Positions 54,087-63,700 of a DNA stretch of 64,000 bases are shown piece after piece. The notes under the pieces are model-generated. The model had not been told where the DNA came from. It was given only the letters and a program-made list of their open reading frames with translations, and did not search any database. The stretch comes from Lacibacter sp. H407 (GTDB lineage: Bacteria; Bacteroidota; Bacteroidia; Chitinophagales; Chitinophagaceae). The first letter of the stretch is position 1; the number at the start of each line of letters is the position of its first letter. A program made the translations under genes and the position numbers. Where the stretch lies: the NCBI RefSeq assembly GCF_037892605.1, contig NZ_JBBKTU010000001.1, forward strand, positions 1,240,001 through 1,304,000, written 5' to 3'.

Positions 54087-55166
54087 CTACAGTTCTTTTT
54101 GCGGAACCTGCAGCTGTAAAAGTTGTTTCGTATTGGATTGGTCAACGGTTTTACAGGGTATTTTGTATAATAACGCTTCCAGGTTCTCTCTATTATGCAG
54201 CCCCTTGGAATACCACTTGTCGTAATAGGTAAGTAAGATACGAAAACAATCTTCGGTCCTGTCCTCAATCAAAGCATTCACCGCTTCTTTGGTTTCGAGG
54301 CCGCCCAGTCTTTTTTTGATACGGATCACAGCATTTACGAGGCGTTCCTTCTCTAATTTGCCATATTCCAGCACAATATGCTTCAACCGTTCTTCGAAAG
54401 GAATGTCTACAAAGTACACTTCCGTCTGCCGCATTTGTTTCCAGATGTTGATGGGGATATTTACGTCGCCAATACGCTGACTTTCATCTTCCAGCCAAAT
54501 AGGCTTATTGCTGATTGAAGCTGCGGAAAGCGCCAACGCCAGTTTATTTTCAAACTGTTCTTGTGAAGGCTGTGCCGGCATTCCGATATTGCCAAAAGCG
54601 GAGCCTTTGTGGTGTGCGAGACCTTCAAGGTTGATGGTAGTTTCACCTTGTTTTTGCAGATCCTCCAGCAAATATGTTTTGCCGCTGCCCGTGTAACCTC
54701 CAAGAATACGGAACTGATATTGTTTTTCAAATTGGCTTAACCCCCATTTCCGAAAGGATTTATAGCCCCCCGCCAACGTGTACACTTTAAAACCATATAG
54801 ATCGAGCAGCCACGCCACCGCTCCGCTGCGCATACCGCCACGCCAACAATGAACGAGCAGCGTCTTGTTCAATGAGGCATCTTTGCCGATTGTCTTTTGC
54901 CAATTGTTTATTATTCCTTCTGCTTCCTCCACCATTTTCCGCATCTTCACTCCAAAATAGTCAAGACCGAATTTGATGGCTTGTTCTCTGCTTTGTTGTT
55001 TGTAAGCAGTACCTACCACTTTACGTTCTTCATCGCTAAACAAAGGAAATGAAATTGCATTGGGGAGATGGGCATGTTTGTATTCGCCCGGACTACGAAC
55101 GTCAAGAACAGCATATTGTACTGACAACTTTAAGAATTCTTCGATATCAACTTTCGTAACAGCCAT
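54087..55166 (-). CDS. mnmH: tRNA 2-selenouridine synthase
   Basis: Encodes 359 residues. The rhodanese half has the active-site cysteine Cys107 in LLVHCWRGGMRSGA; the second half has the P-loop GGYTGSGKT (157-164), required for binding the geranyl or selenophosphate-loaded tRNA step. MnmH converts 2-thiouridine at the wobble position of Lys, Glu and Gln tRNAs into 2-selenouridine with selenophosphate from SelD. selD is four genes downstream in the same transcription direction. The stop of the preceding gene is only 2 nt upstream. Confidence 0.93.
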   Translation of the reverse strand: MAVTKVDIEEFLKLSVQYAVLDVRSPGEYKHAHLPNAISFPLFSDEERKVVGTAYKQQSREQAIKFGLDYFGVKMRKMVEEAEGIINNWQKTIGKDASLNKTLLVHCWRGGMRSGAVAWLLDLYGFKVYTLAGGYKSFRKWGLSQFEKQYQFRILGGYTGSGKTYLLEDLQKQGETTINLEGLAHHKGSAFGNIGMPAQPSQEQFENKLALALSAASISNKPIWLEDESQRIGDVNIPINIWKQMRQTEVYFVDIPFEERLKHIVLEYGKLEKERLVNAVIRIKKRLGGLETKEAVNALIEDRTEDCFRILLTYYDKWYSKGLHNRENLEALLYKIPCKTVDQSNTKQLLQLQVPQKEL

Positions 55167-55168
55167 TG

Positions 55169-55663
55169 CTAGTCTTCCTCTGGTTTGATTTTTTCATTGC
55201 TTCGTAAGGAGAGAAGATACCCTTTTCTGGTTTTCAGGATTCCTTTCTTATCAAACGTTTTATTGTTGTTTATTACTGTAATGCCACAATATTCTTTTTC
55301 ATCTTCTGAATTCCAGGTTTCATATATCTCATACTGAGCTTCATTATTATGAAACGAAAGAAATGCATAATTCATTGCAGCGTTTTGTTTGCCTCCGCCA
55401 CGGCTATATCCTTTGAATCGAAACTTTTGCCAAGAGGTTGAGTCTAAAGTTTCCGGATAGACTAACTCAATGTTTGTTTTTGTTCCAAACCGGTAAGCAA
55501 TATACTTTTCATTTTTTTCCATACAGACAGAAACCCATTTTTTATTCTGTAGTTGAAAAGCAAAGATTACTTTTTCATTTTCGCCACAAAGTTCAGCTGT
55601 TAGCTGTGAAAAAGTTGTGATTGTATTAAAGGATAAAAGAAGGAATAATATAATTTCTTTCAA
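55169..55663 (-). CDS. uncharacterised exported protein, TTG start
   Basis: Encodes 164 residues if translation starts at the TTG at 55663 (LKEIILFLLLSFNTITTFSQ, a signal peptide); the ATG at 55732 would give a non-hydrophobic N-terminus and overlap the small membrane protein gene. The mature domain (LTAELCGENEKVIFAFQLQNKKWVSVCMEKNEKYIAYRFG, WQKFRFKGYSRGGGKQNAAMNYAFLSF) is a beta-rich fold without a known family. Its stop is 2 nt from the mnmH start. It appears to be the second gene of a six-gene selenium cluster. Confidence 0.6.
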   Translation of the reverse strand: MKEIILFLLLSFNTITTFSQLTAELCGENEKVIFAFQLQNKKWVSVCMEKNEKYIAYRFGTKTNIELVYPETLDSTSWQKFRFKGYSRGGGKQNAAMNYAFLSFHNNEAQYEIYETWNSEDEKEYCGITVINNNKTFDKKGILKTRKGYLLSLRSNEKIKPEED

Positions 55664-55692
55664 GTTTGATGGTTGTATAGTGGTAATATAAT

Positions 55693-55881
55693 TTATCTGT
55701 TTCTGCGTGCTGCAACAATGGAAATAAGCCACAGTACAATCGACAAGCTGAAAAATACAATGGTCACTTGTTTGGCTTTCAGAAACAATTGCAGATCACT
55801 TGTCATAAACCAGGCATAGCACATAATAAGAAATGCAAGAAAACCAATGGCTCTGCAAATATTTCCAATTGTATAAATCAT
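55693..55881 (-). CDS. small two-helix membrane protein
   Basis: Encodes 62 residues from the ATG at 55881. Two hydrophobic helices (IGNICRAIGFLAFLIMCYAWF and TIVFFSLSIVLWLISIVAA) joined by a short polar loop, ending in ARRNR. No family was recognised. It is the first gene of the minus-strand run leading to mnmH and selD, just downstream of the terminator at 55895-55918. Confidence 0.6.
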   Translation of the reverse strand: MIYTIGNICRAIGFLAFLIMCYAWFMTSDLQLFLKAKQVTIVFFSLSIVLWLISIVAARRNR

Positions 55882-55894
55882 GTACAAATAAAAA

Positions 55895-55918
55895 AGTCCT
55901 GCTTCTGAAAGCAGGACT
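55895..55918 (-). terminator. terminator of the small lipoprotein gene
   Basis: AGTCCTGC and GCAGGACT form an 8-bp stem with an 8-nt loop; on the minus strand a run of T follows. It lies 8 nt beyond the stop at 55926 and separates that gene from the selenium cluster. Confidence 0.85.
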
Positions 55919-55925
55919 GTATCGT

Positions 55926-56234
55926 TTAATTTTCTTTGATCTCGATGTTTACTTCTTTTCCCTTCTTCTCCACGTTGAGCTTTCCACCATCGCCGGTTTT
56001 TATTTCCACTTTGCCATCTTTCCCTTCAATCTTGATCCCGTCTTTAGAATTGATCTTGATACTCGCTGAATCATCTCCTTGAATTGAAATGCCTTCTTTA
56101 CTGATTTTTATTTCACCAGAGTCGCCACTGATCTCAATGTTGGTTTCGCTTGTTTCTTTTTCGTTGTCAGATTGCTGTGTGTTGTCGCAACTGAATAATG
56201 AAAGAAGTAACAGCGATGTGATAAGTTGTTTCAT
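55926..56234 (-). CDS. small lipoprotein with repetitive beta pattern
   Basis: Encodes 102 residues. Signal MKQLITSLLLLSLFSCDN (lipid on Cys16). The mature part is a strict alternation of short strands with period about 10-14, e.g. GEIKISKEGISIQGDDSASIKINSKDGIKIEGKDGKVEIKTGDGGK, rich in Lys, Gly, Ser, Ile. This looks like a small beta-helix or DUF4097-like fragment. Its function is unknown. It is downstream of rho (gap 21 nt) and may be co-transcribed with it. Confidence 0.7.
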   Translation of the reverse strand: MKQLITSLLLLSLFSCDNTQQSDNEKETSETNIEISGDSGEIKISKEGISIQGDDSASIKINSKDGIKIEGKDGKVEIKTGDGGKLNVEKKGKEVNIEIKEN

Positions 56235-56255
56235 ACTGTAAAGTTTTTAAAACGA

Positions 56256-57914
56256 TTAACCATTCATACTGATGAGGAATTCATTGTTGTCTTTTGTGCC
56301 ACGCATATGTTGTAACAACGTATTGATGGCTTCTTCCGGATTCATATCGCTCATGTGTTTACGTAACACCCACATACGTTTCGAAGTATCCTTGTCGAGC
56401 AACAGATCATCACGGCGTGTACTTGAACCAACGATGTCAATTGCAGGGAACACACGACGGTTGGCAAGCTTACGGTCAAGTGCCAATTCCATGTTACCGG
56501 TTCCTTTAAATTCTTCAAAGATCACCTCATCCATTTTACTACCTGTATCAACAAGTGCAGTTGCAATGATGGTTAACGATCCGCCGTTTTCAATTTTACG
56601 TGCAGCACCAAAAAACTGTTTTGGTTTCTGCATGGCGTTTGCTTCCACACCACCACTTAATACTTTACCACTTGATGGTGCTACTGTATTATGTGCACGG
56701 GCCAAACGTGTAATTGAATCTAACAGAATTACAACATCATGTCCGCACTCAACCAAACGCTTAGCTTTCTGTAAAGCGATGGTACTTACTTTCACGTGTT
56801 TCTCTGCAGGTTCATCAAACGTGCTGGCGATCACTTCTGCTTTTACACTACGTTCCATATCTGTTACCTCTTCCGGACGCTCATCAACCAGCACAATCAT
56901 CAAATAACATTCCGGATGATTTTCTGCAATGGCATTGGCCAGTTCTTTTAACAACATGGTTTTACCCGTTTTTGGCTGGGCAACGATCAAACCACGTTGT
57001 CCCTTACCAATTGGCGTAAACAGATCCATGATACGGGTACTGTAATTATTCGAAGTAGTAGTAAGATTTAATTTTTCATACGGGAACAATGGTGTGAGAT
57101 AATCAAACGGTACACGGTCACGCACTTCGTCGGGGCGCTTTCCATTGATCGTATCTACTTTTAATAAAGCGAAATATTTCTCACCTTCTTTTGGCGGACG
57201 TACCGATCCATAAACTGTATCACCTGTTTTTAAGCCAAACAGTTTGATCTGTGATGGAGATACATATACATCATCCGGACTTGACAAATAGTTGTAATCA
57301 CTGCTTCGCAGGAAACCATATCCATCAGGCATCATTTCTAATACACCTTCGCCCTGGATGATCCCATCAAATTCGATATTGAATGCCTGTTCACGTTTAT
57401 TATTTTGAAACGGACGTTGCTGTTGTTGTTGTGAAGGACGCTGTTCATTCGGTTGCGGATTCTCCGCTTCCTGGTTCGACTCTTGTAAGAGTTCACCCAA
57501 CTCCATTTCCGGAGGACCGGCAACGAAATCATCTTCACCGGGCAACGTAAAACCGGGAGGAATAATTGGCTGTGGTTTTTCAACCACTTTTTTGATTGGT
57601 TTTTTGGCAGCTGCTGCAACAGGTGCAGGCGCTTCCTCTTTTTTCTTTTTCACTTTTGGTGCTGTTGTTTCCAGATCACCACTTTCTACTACGGCTTCTT
57701 CAGTGCCTGAAGCAGTGGTCGTTTTGATAATACGCTTGCGTTTGCCTTTTTCATCGGCACCTTTGTTTTCACTTGCCATAACCGCCTGTTTATCGAGAAT
57801 TTTATAAATAAGTTCTTGTTTGTCCATTTTCTTGGAACCTGTAAGTTTTAGTTGCTCAGCAATATCAAGCAACTCAGGAACGAGCATGTCGTTCAATTGG
57901 AGGATGTCGTACAT
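56256..57914 (-). CDS. rho: transcription termination factor Rho
   Basis: Encodes 552 residues, longer than the 419 of E. coli because of an insert. N-terminal Rho_N (about 1-45), then a disordered low-complexity segment (about 48-178) rich in Lys, Glu, Pro and Gln, then the RNA-binding cold-shock domain ([23 protein letters not shown]) and the RecA-type ATPase (Walker A PKTGKT about 314-319; RARAHNT for the Q loop region, and the R loop [15 protein letters not shown]). Hexameric ATP-driven RNA translocase that stops untranslated transcription. The insert is typical for this phylum; in Bacteroides Rho the disordered region has been linked to condensate formation. Confidence 0.96.
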   Translation of the reverse strand: MYDILQLNDMLVPELLDIAEQLKLTGSKKMDKQELIYKILDKQAVMASENKGADEKGKRKRIIKTTTASGTEEAVVESGDLETTAPKVKKKKEEAPAPVAAAAKKPIKKVVEKPQPIIPPGFTLPGEDDFVAGPPEMELGELLQESNQEAENPQPNEQRPSQQQQQRPFQNNKREQAFNIEFDGIIQGEGVLEMMPDGYGFLRSSDYNYLSSPDDVYVSPSQIKLFGLKTGDTVYGSVRPPKEGEKYFALLKVDTINGKRPDEVRDRVPFDYLTPLFPYEKLNLTTTSNNYSTRIMDLFTPIGKGQRGLIVAQPKTGKTMLLKELANAIAENHPECYLMIVLVDERPEEVTDMERSVKAEVIASTFDEPAEKHVKVSTIALQKAKRLVECGHDVVILLDSITRLARAHNTVAPSSGKVLSGGVEANAMQKPKQFFGAARKIENGGSLTIIATALVDTGSKMDEVIFEEFKGTGNMELALDRKLANRRVFPAIDIVGSSTRRDDLLLDKDTSKRMWVLRKHMSDMNPEEAINTLLQHMRGTKDNNEFLISMNG

Positions 57915-58178
57915 AAAAAATTTAGTTCATTAACACGGGTGGGTAAATCGTTAGACTTGTTTTAATCTGAAAGTATGTGTTGCTAAAGTTTAAGGGAACT
58001 TGGAGCGACCGAATTTGATGAGCTTGATGAAGTCGGATTTTAAATATCGGTCAGATTCCACTGCAATGTTACGGTAAATTTGGAAAAAGCAAAAAAAAAC
58101 GTATGGCGGGCATTTATCATGGTTTTACCTTTCTCAGGATGGTTCAGTAAAATACAAGCTTTCTGATAGTGGAGTAAT

Positions 58179-58186
58179 TATCTTTG
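58179..58186 (+). promoter_or_regulatory. -7 element of asnS
   Basis: TATCTTTG matches TAnnTTTG and lies 21 nt before the ATG at 58208. No good -33 element was recognised at the right distance. Confidence 0.45.
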
Positions 58187-58207
58187 CCGCTCAAAATTTC
58201 AGTGTTT

Positions 58208-59656
58208 ATGTTCAACAAACGGATCAAGATCAAGGAATTGCTTAGTTGGGAACCAAAGGAGCAAGAGATAACTGTCATGGGTTGGGTGCGTACATTTCGA
58301 AATAACCAGTTCATTGCTTTGAATGATGGAAGCACCAATAACAATCTGCAGGTAGTATTGGAACTGGGGAAGTTTGATGAAGAACAACTGAAACGAATCA
58401 CGACTTCCGCTTCGTTGAAAGTCACCGGAACGTTGTTGCCCTCATTAGGGAAGGGTCAAAAGCTGGAACTGAAAGCTGCTACCATTGAAATACTGGGCGA
58501 TAGTGATGCTGAGAAATATCCATTGCAACCCAAAAAACATAGTCTTGAATTTTTGCGTGAGATCGCTCACCTACGTTTTCGCACCAACACGTTTGGTTCC
58601 GTGTTTCGTCTGCGTCATGCATTGGCATTTGCAGTACATAAGTTTTATAACGAGAAAGGATTTGTTTATCTCCACACACCCATTGTTACAGCCAGCGATG
58701 CGGAAGGTGCCGGCGAAATGTTTCGGGTGTCAACACTGCCGTTTGATAATCCTCCCCGCAATGAAGATGGAAGCATCAACTTTAAAGAAGATTTTTTTGG
58801 AAGAGCTACTAACCTCACTGTAAGCGGACAGTTGGAAGGTGAATTAGGGGCAACTGCATTTGGTGAGATCTATACATTCGGTCCAACCTTCCGTGCAGAG
58901 AACTCAAACACGGCACGACATTTAGCTGAGTTCTGGATGATTGAACCGGAAATGGCGTTTTGTGATTTAGAAGATAATATGAACCTCGCAGAAGAGTTCA
59001 TCAAATACATCATTCGCTATGCAATGGAAAATAACCGGGAAGACCTGGAGTTTCTTGCACAACGATTAGCAGATGAAGAGAAACAACTCCCGCAAGACAA
59101 ACGTAGTGAAATGGGATTGATTGAAAAACTCGAGTTCGTACTCAACAACGATTTTGAACGCATCACCTATACACAGGCGATTGAAATTCTACTACAATCA
59201 CCAGCGTACAAAAAGAAAAAGTTTCAGTACGATGTAAAGTGGGGTATTGATATGCAGAGTGAACATGAGCGTTACCTTGTTGAAAAGCATTTCAAAAAAC
59301 CAGTGATTGTTACGAATTATCCCGCAGCAATTAAAGCGTTTTATATGCGTCAGGACGATGGTTGCGAACCCGGAAAGGAAACAGTTGCAGCGATGGATAT
59401 ACTGGCACCGGGCATTGGTGAAATTGTAGGTGGTTCACAACGGGAAGAACGGATGGAGAAACTGGAACAGCGGATGAAAGAAATGCATGTGCCCGCTGAA
59501 GAACTCTGGTGGTATTTGGATACAAGGCGTTTCGGTTCAGTACCACATGCCGGTTTTGGACTTGGTTTTGAGCGTATGGTGCAATTTGTAACAGGGATGG
59601 GAAATATCCGTGACGTAATTGCTTTCCCCCGCACTCCGAAGAACTGCGAGTTTTAA
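58208..59656 (+). CDS. asnS: asparaginyl-tRNA synthetase
   Basis: Encodes 482 residues from the ATG at 58208 ([33 protein letters not shown]); eight codons further upstream are not needed. An OB-fold anticodon-binding domain (about 10-110) precedes the class II core with motif 1 ([26 protein letters not shown]), motif 2 ([30 protein letters not shown]) and motif 3 ([27 protein letters not shown]). It charges tRNA-Asn. Start fits the family. The lipoprotein gene follows 52 nt downstream and has its own -7 element. Confidence 0.96.
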   Translation: MFNKRIKIKELLSWEPKEQEITVMGWVRTFRNNQFIALNDGSTNNNLQVVLELGKFDEEQLKRITTSASLKVTGTLLPSLGKGQKLELKAATIEILGDSDAEKYPLQPKKHSLEFLREIAHLRFRTNTFGSVFRLRHALAFAVHKFYNEKGFVYLHTPIVTASDAEGAGEMFRVSTLPFDNPPRNEDGSINFKEDFFGRATNLTVSGQLEGELGATAFGEIYTFGPTFRAENSNTARHLAEFWMIEPEMAFCDLEDNMNLAEEFIKYIIRYAMENNREDLEFLAQRLADEEKQLPQDKRSEMGLIEKLEFVLNNDFERITYTQAIEILLQSPAYKKKKFQYDVKWGIDMQSEHERYLVEKHFKKPVIVTNYPAAIKAFYMRQDDGCEPGKETVAAMDILAPGIGEIVGGSQREERMEKLEQRMKEMHVPAEELWWYLDTRRFGSVPHAGFGLGFERMVQFVTGMGNIRDVIAFPRTPKNCEF

Positions 59657-59685
59657 GCAACAAGCAGCAAAGAATTTCGTTTTAG

Positions 59686-59693
59686 TATCTTTA
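59686..59693 (+). promoter_or_regulatory. -7-like element before the lipoprotein gene
   Basis: TATCTTTA is one base from TAnnTTTG and ends 15 nt before the ATG at 59709. Confidence 0.35.
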
Positions 59694-59708
59694 AGCAAAA
59701 CCTCAACC

Positions 59709-60386
59709 ATGCAAAAAAGCCTTTTTATTTGTACAATCCTGTTCATTGTTTTGTCGGCCGGTAATTGTAAAAAGCCGGGTAACGATAACCCTCCGGCAGC
59801 CGAAAGTACATATCAGCCATTGACCGTTGGCAGCGAATGGAACTATACGGTGACGGGGAGCAATGCAGGAGCATTTAAAGTAACCATCCTCAATCGAGAT
59901 ACAACAGTTAACGGAAAAACCTATAGCGTAGCCAGCAACAGTGCAGGCCCGAATGAATACTATGCAAAATTTTCCAGCGATTATCTTAGGTTTAATAAGT
60001 TTCCTGAACTCAACAACCAGCTTATCGAGTTACTGTATTTGAAAGATAATCTTGCGAAAGGGCAAACGTGGACAGAAACAAAAACGATTAATGCAACAAT
60101 TACTGGTCTGGGTACGGTACCAGTTACAGCAACATTGGTATTTACGATTGCAGAAAAGGGAATTGATCATGTAGTTAACGGTGTTACATTTAAGGATGTA
60201 ATAAAAGTGACGGTTGTTCCTTCTTTTACAGCCTTTGGAGCAGGTGTTCCGGTTGATTCACACGACCTGCAATATTTCTACGCAAAAAATATAGGATTGA
60301 TCTACAGCAAGGCCAGTATTGTCATCAGCTTTGCTGCTATAAATTCCAGCTCAGAAACAAAACTGGGTGCTTATACCATTAAATAG
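59709..60386 (+). CDS. uncharacterised lipoprotein
   Basis: Encodes 225 residues from the ATG at 59709; the 30 codons upstream are leader. Signal MQKSLFICTILFIVLSAGNCKK with Cys20. The mature part begins KPGNDNPPAAES (flexible) and then a beta-sandwich with YQPLTVGSEWNYTVTGSNAGAFKVTI and a C-terminal IGLIYSKASIVIS strand, a pattern seen in Bacteroidota lipoproteins of unknown role. It converges with the DUF3089 gene, with 2 nt between the stops. Confidence 0.75.
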   Translation: MQKSLFICTILFIVLSAGNCKKPGNDNPPAAESTYQPLTVGSEWNYTVTGSNAGAFKVTILNRDTTVNGKTYSVASNSAGPNEYYAKFSSDYLRFNKFPELNNQLIELLYLKDNLAKGQTWTETKTINATITGLGTVPVTATLVFTIAEKGIDHVVNGVTFKDVIKVTVVPSFTAFGAGVPVDSHDLQYFYAKNIGLIYSKASIVISFAAINSSSETKLGAYTIK

Positions 60387-60388
60387 TT

Positions 60389-61441
60389 TTATTTCTTTTG
60401 TTGCAAATATGAACTGATTCGCTGTGAAAGGTTTTCTCTTACAGAATAATAGAAGAGATTGAAATCGCCTGCATGATAATTCTTTGTTTTCAAAAACATA
60501 CCAAAAGGAAACTTTGGCTTGTTGATCCACAGCGCACCGTTAACAATACGGGCACCGTTTGTATGCCGGTATGGTTTATTGAATTTAAATAAAACAGCTC
60601 CTTTATTTTCTTTTCTTGAAATGGCAGAATCCGATAATGACCAACTCAACGGATTTACGACCCAGCTGTTTCCTTTTTCCCGCTCAATATAATCCGGTAA
60701 ATAGCCTTCACGAAATGTACGCCAGGTTACAAAGCACTGCGTATCTGTTGGATCGGTACATGGAGTGAGTTCTGTAAAATAATTTTTCGGTACAGTTAAG
60801 CCAACAATGTACGCACACACTAATTGTTCCTTCAACAGTTTGTTTTCAAAAAATTCTTCTAGTAGTCGGCCTGCATGCAATGTTCCCTGGCTATGCGAAG
60901 CAATAATGATCGGCCGGTTTTTATTGTGATTTTGAAGATAATAGAGAAAAGCTGCTTTTACATCAGCATAGGCCAATTCCATAGCAGCGTTGGCGTTCGT
61001 TGTATCGGTTGAAAAGAATGAATAGATATGTGCCTGCCGGTAACGGGGCGCATATACGTTTGCACTTCCGTTAAACAAGCTGGCTTGGTACAAAATGGAA
61101 GTATAGTCGGTTTTTGCATTAATGTCGGCATCATTGATTGCAGCGTTCCAAACAATTCCCTGCAGATTTTTTGCGGTGAGTGTAGTGGGGTGAATAAAGA
61201 ATACGTCGGCCAGTTGTTCAGTTTTTTGATTTCGTAAGGGTTTGGGAATACTGTCCGACGGGTCCTGCTTGAGGGGATGTGCAGCCCAAAAGCGAAGATC
61301 AGCATAGTTTGGAAGACTATCTGCAGCCTTCAGCTCACGTGCATAGTTGCTGGTATGAGTGTGATATGATGATGAGCAACTGGCAAGCAGAACACTAATA
61401 AAAAGGAGGCTCCAGAAAAAACCTTTCGTTGATTCAATCAA
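60389..61441 (-). CDS. DUF3089 alpha/beta hydrolase lipoprotein
   Basis: Encodes 350 residues starting with TTG at 61441 (no ATG is available before the signal). Signal MIESTKGFFWSLLFISVLLASCSS with Cys22. DUF3089 is recognised from ADVFFIHPTT, APRYRQAHIYSFF and the nucleophile elbow ASHSQGT (Ser of GxSxG-like SHSQG), with IVGLTVPKNYF and FCTDPTDTQCFVTWRTF further on. It is a lipase/esterase-type fold; the substrate is unknown, and it should be tethered in the envelope. Confidence 0.8.
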   Translation of the reverse strand: MIESTKGFFWSLLFISVLLASCSSSYHTHTSNYARELKAADSLPNYADLRFWAAHPLKQDPSDSIPKPLRNQKTEQLADVFFIHPTTLTAKNLQGIVWNAAINDADINAKTDYTSILYQASLFNGSANVYAPRYRQAHIYSFFSTDTTNANAAMELAYADVKAAFLYYLQNHNKNRPIIIASHSQGTLHAGRLLEEFFENKLLKEQLVCAYIVGLTVPKNYFTELTPCTDPTDTQCFVTWRTFREGYLPDYIEREKGNSWVVNPLSWSLSDSAISRKENKGAVLFKFNKPYRHTNGARIVNGALWINKPKFPFGMFLKTKNYHAGDFNLFYYSVRENLSQRISSYLQQKK

Positions 61442-61510
61442 TTTTGTAATTTTTGCAAGTCAAACCTACTATAATTGAATCGAATAGAGTACTAATAAAA
61501 CGTGATAGTT

Positions 61511-62455
61511 ATGACAATTCCAGTTGTTGATCTTGCAGAGTTTACCAGTGGTGACGTAGTTTTAAAACAAAAATTTGTAAATGAATTGGGCCGTGCTTAT
61601 GAAGAGGTTGGTTTTGTAGCGGTAAAAAATCATGGTGTTCCAGATGATTTAATAGCCGATCTGTATAAATATGTACAGCAGTTCTTTTCATTGCCACTTG
61701 AAAAAAAGAGAGAGTATGAAATTCCTGATCTGGCAGGACAACGTGGTTATACATCGTTTGGAAAAGAACATGCGAAAGGAAGTGATGCACCGGATCTGAA
61801 AGAGTTTTTTCAATATGGACAAAAAGCCGAAGGTGAGGAATATATACCGGAGGAGTATCCGGATAATGTTCAAGTGAACGAGATTTCTGCATTCAACCCA
61901 ACGTTTCACGAGTCGTATCGAGCATTTGAGGAGTCGGGTAAAAAACTGTTACAGGCCATTGCACTGTATCTTGGACTTGATGAGTTTTATTTTGATCAAT
62001 GGGTGCGTAACGGGAATTCGATTCTTCGTGCTATTCATTATCCTCCCATTACCAATGAGCCGAAAAGTGCGATACGTGCCGAACAACATGAAGATATTAA
62101 TTTGATCACACTGTTAGTTGGTGCTTCCGCTGATGGTTTGCAAATTCTTACAAAACAAAATGAATGGGTAGGCGTTACTTCATTGCCGGAACAAATAGTA
62201 GTGAACGTAGGTGATATGTTGCAACGGCTTACCAATAACAAATTACGCTCAACCACACACCGTGTTGTAAATCCTCCACGTGAGTTATGGCACACGTCCC
62301 GCTTTTCAATTCCATTCTTTTTGCACCCGAAAGGAAATATGTCCTTAGCATGTTTGGATAGTTGTATTGATGAAACAAATCAAAAACATTATCCGGATGC
62401 AACAGCAGGTGAATATTTGGATGAACGCTTGCGTGAAATTGGTTTAAAAAAATAG
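61511..62455 (+). CDS. isopenicillin N synthase family 2-oxoglutarate/Fe(II) oxygenase
   Basis: Encodes 314 residues from the ATG at 61511. The double-stranded beta-helix has the iron ligands His-x-Asp in EQHEDINLITLL and the distal His in THRVVNPP, and the cosubstrate Arg in SRFSIPFF. The N-terminal half IPVVDLAEFTSGD and GFVAVKNHGVPDDLIADLYKYVQQFF is typical of the DIOX_N domain. These enzymes hydroxylate or cyclise small molecules using O2, Fe2+ and often 2-oxoglutarate. Substrate unknown. The chromate transporter gene follows closely, so they may share a transcript. Confidence 0.9.
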   Translation: MTIPVVDLAEFTSGDVVLKQKFVNELGRAYEEVGFVAVKNHGVPDDLIADLYKYVQQFFSLPLEKKREYEIPDLAGQRGYTSFGKEHAKGSDAPDLKEFFQYGQKAEGEEYIPEEYPDNVQVNEISAFNPTFHESYRAFEESGKKLLQAIALYLGLDEFYFDQWVRNGNSILRAIHYPPITNEPKSAIRAEQHEDINLITLLVGASADGLQILTKQNEWVGVTSLPEQIVVNVGDMLQRLTNNKLRSTTHRVVNPPRELWHTSRFSIPFFLHPKGNMSLACLDSCIDETNQKHYPDATAGEYLDERLREIGLKK

Positions 62456-62521
62456 ACAGCGAAACAACTTAAAACGCATCACCTGAAATTTATCCGGCAC
62501 ATTCCTTTTTTAAAAGCTGTA

Positions 62522-63700
62522 TTGCTTTACACGCTCACTGCATTCGGTGGGCCGCAAGGGCATATTGGAATGCTGATGAAAATATTTGTAAAGCGACGCA
62601 GAGATTTAACGGAGCAGGAGTTGACCGATCTCATCTCGTTCTGTCAGTTGCTTCCTGGTGCAAGTTCTACACAAACCATTACACTTATCGGTTATAAACG
62701 GGGAGGCTTACCACTTGCATTGGTTACACTCATTGTGTGGGTGTTACCTGCTTGTTTAATAATGGGTGGGCTTTCGTTCTTTGTACATTTTCTTGACAAA
62801 AAAGCACTGCACACGGATATTTTCAAATTCTTACAACCGATGGCCGTTGGCTTTCTGATCTATGCTGCATGGAGTACTTACAAAACAGCTGTGAATAATC
62901 AGATCACCCGTGTCATCATGGTAGTGGCGGCTGTAGCCGTTTATTTATTTTTTAAAACGCCTTGGGTGTTTCCCATCATTCTTATTGCTGCAGGTGTTGT
63001 TACAAATTTTAATAAGAAACGTATTCCGCAAAAAGAAATACCTCGCCGAAAAGTAAAATGGACCAATATCTGGATGTTTGCTTTTGTATTTATTGTTGCC
63101 GGTTTTTTGAGTGAAACTGCAAGAAAGCAACAATGGGAAAACCGGCGTGCTTTTAATTTATTTGAAAATTTTTATCGTTTTGGAAGTTTGGTTTTTGGAG
63201 GTGGACAGGTATTAGTGCCAATGATGTATGAGCAGTTTGTAATTCGGGAGAAAACGCAATACATGACGGGAGAAGAATTATTAACTGGTGCGGGTTTTGT
63301 GCAAGGAGTGCCGGGTCCTGTTTTTTCAATGGCATCTTATGCGGGTGGCATGGCCATGCGTGATTTGGGGAAAGAGCAACAGGTGCTTGGAATTATCATC
63401 GGAGCCGTCGCAATTTTTTTACCGAGTCTGTTATTGGTGTTATTCTTTTTTCCGATCTGGAATAATCTAAAAAAGTATGCAGTTGTATACCGATCGTTGG
63501 AGGGGATCAATGCTGCAACGGTAGGTCTAATGGCAGCTTCTGCCTTTTATGTAGCAAGAGATATTTCCATTCTTGATATGAAGGCGATCAGTTATCTTAA
63601 TCTGATGGTTATTTTTTCAACAACAGTTTTGTTGACAACTACAAAAATTCCGCCACCGGTAATTGCATTTGTTTGTCTGCTACTCGGCTGGATTTTTTAG
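62522..63700 (+). CDS. chrA: chromate transporter family protein, two-domain
   Basis: Encodes at least 392 residues from the TTG at 62522. The frame stays open back to the preceding stop at 62455, and the upstream codons [13 protein letters not shown] look like the true family N-terminus, so a non-standard CTG start at 62483 is possible. Two homologous halves are visible, each beginning with a conserved block: [16 protein letters not shown] with [20 protein letters not shown], and [18 protein letters not shown] with [20 protein letters not shown]. About ten membrane helices. The family exports chromate; many members have other anion substrates. Its 3' end overlaps nadD by 21 nt. Confidence 0.85.
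   Translation: MLYTLTAFGGPQGHIGMLMKIFVKRRRDLTEQELTDLISFCQLLPGASSTQTITLIGYKRGGLPLALVTLIVWVLPACLIMGGLSFFVHFLDKKALHTDIFKFLQPMAVGFLIYAAWSTYKTAVNNQITRVIMVVAAVAVYLFFKTPWVFPIILIAAGVVTNFNKKRIPQKEIPRRKVKWTNIWMFAFVFIVAGFLSETARKQQWENRRAFNLFENFYRFGSLVFGGGQVLVPMMYEQFVIREKTQYMTGEELLTGAGFVQGVPGPVFSMASYAGGMAMRDLGKEQQVLGIIIGAVAIFLPSLLLVLFFFPIWNNLKKYAVVYRSLEGINAATVGLMAASAFYVARDISILDMKAISYLNLMVIFSTTVLLTTTKIPPPVIAFVCLLLGWIF

Noticed and set aside
57915-58207. Gap between rho and asnS as site of a tRNA or riboswitch
   Set aside because: No cloverleaf, no known aptamer sequence and no hairpin with conserved loop was found; only the asnS -7 element is supported.
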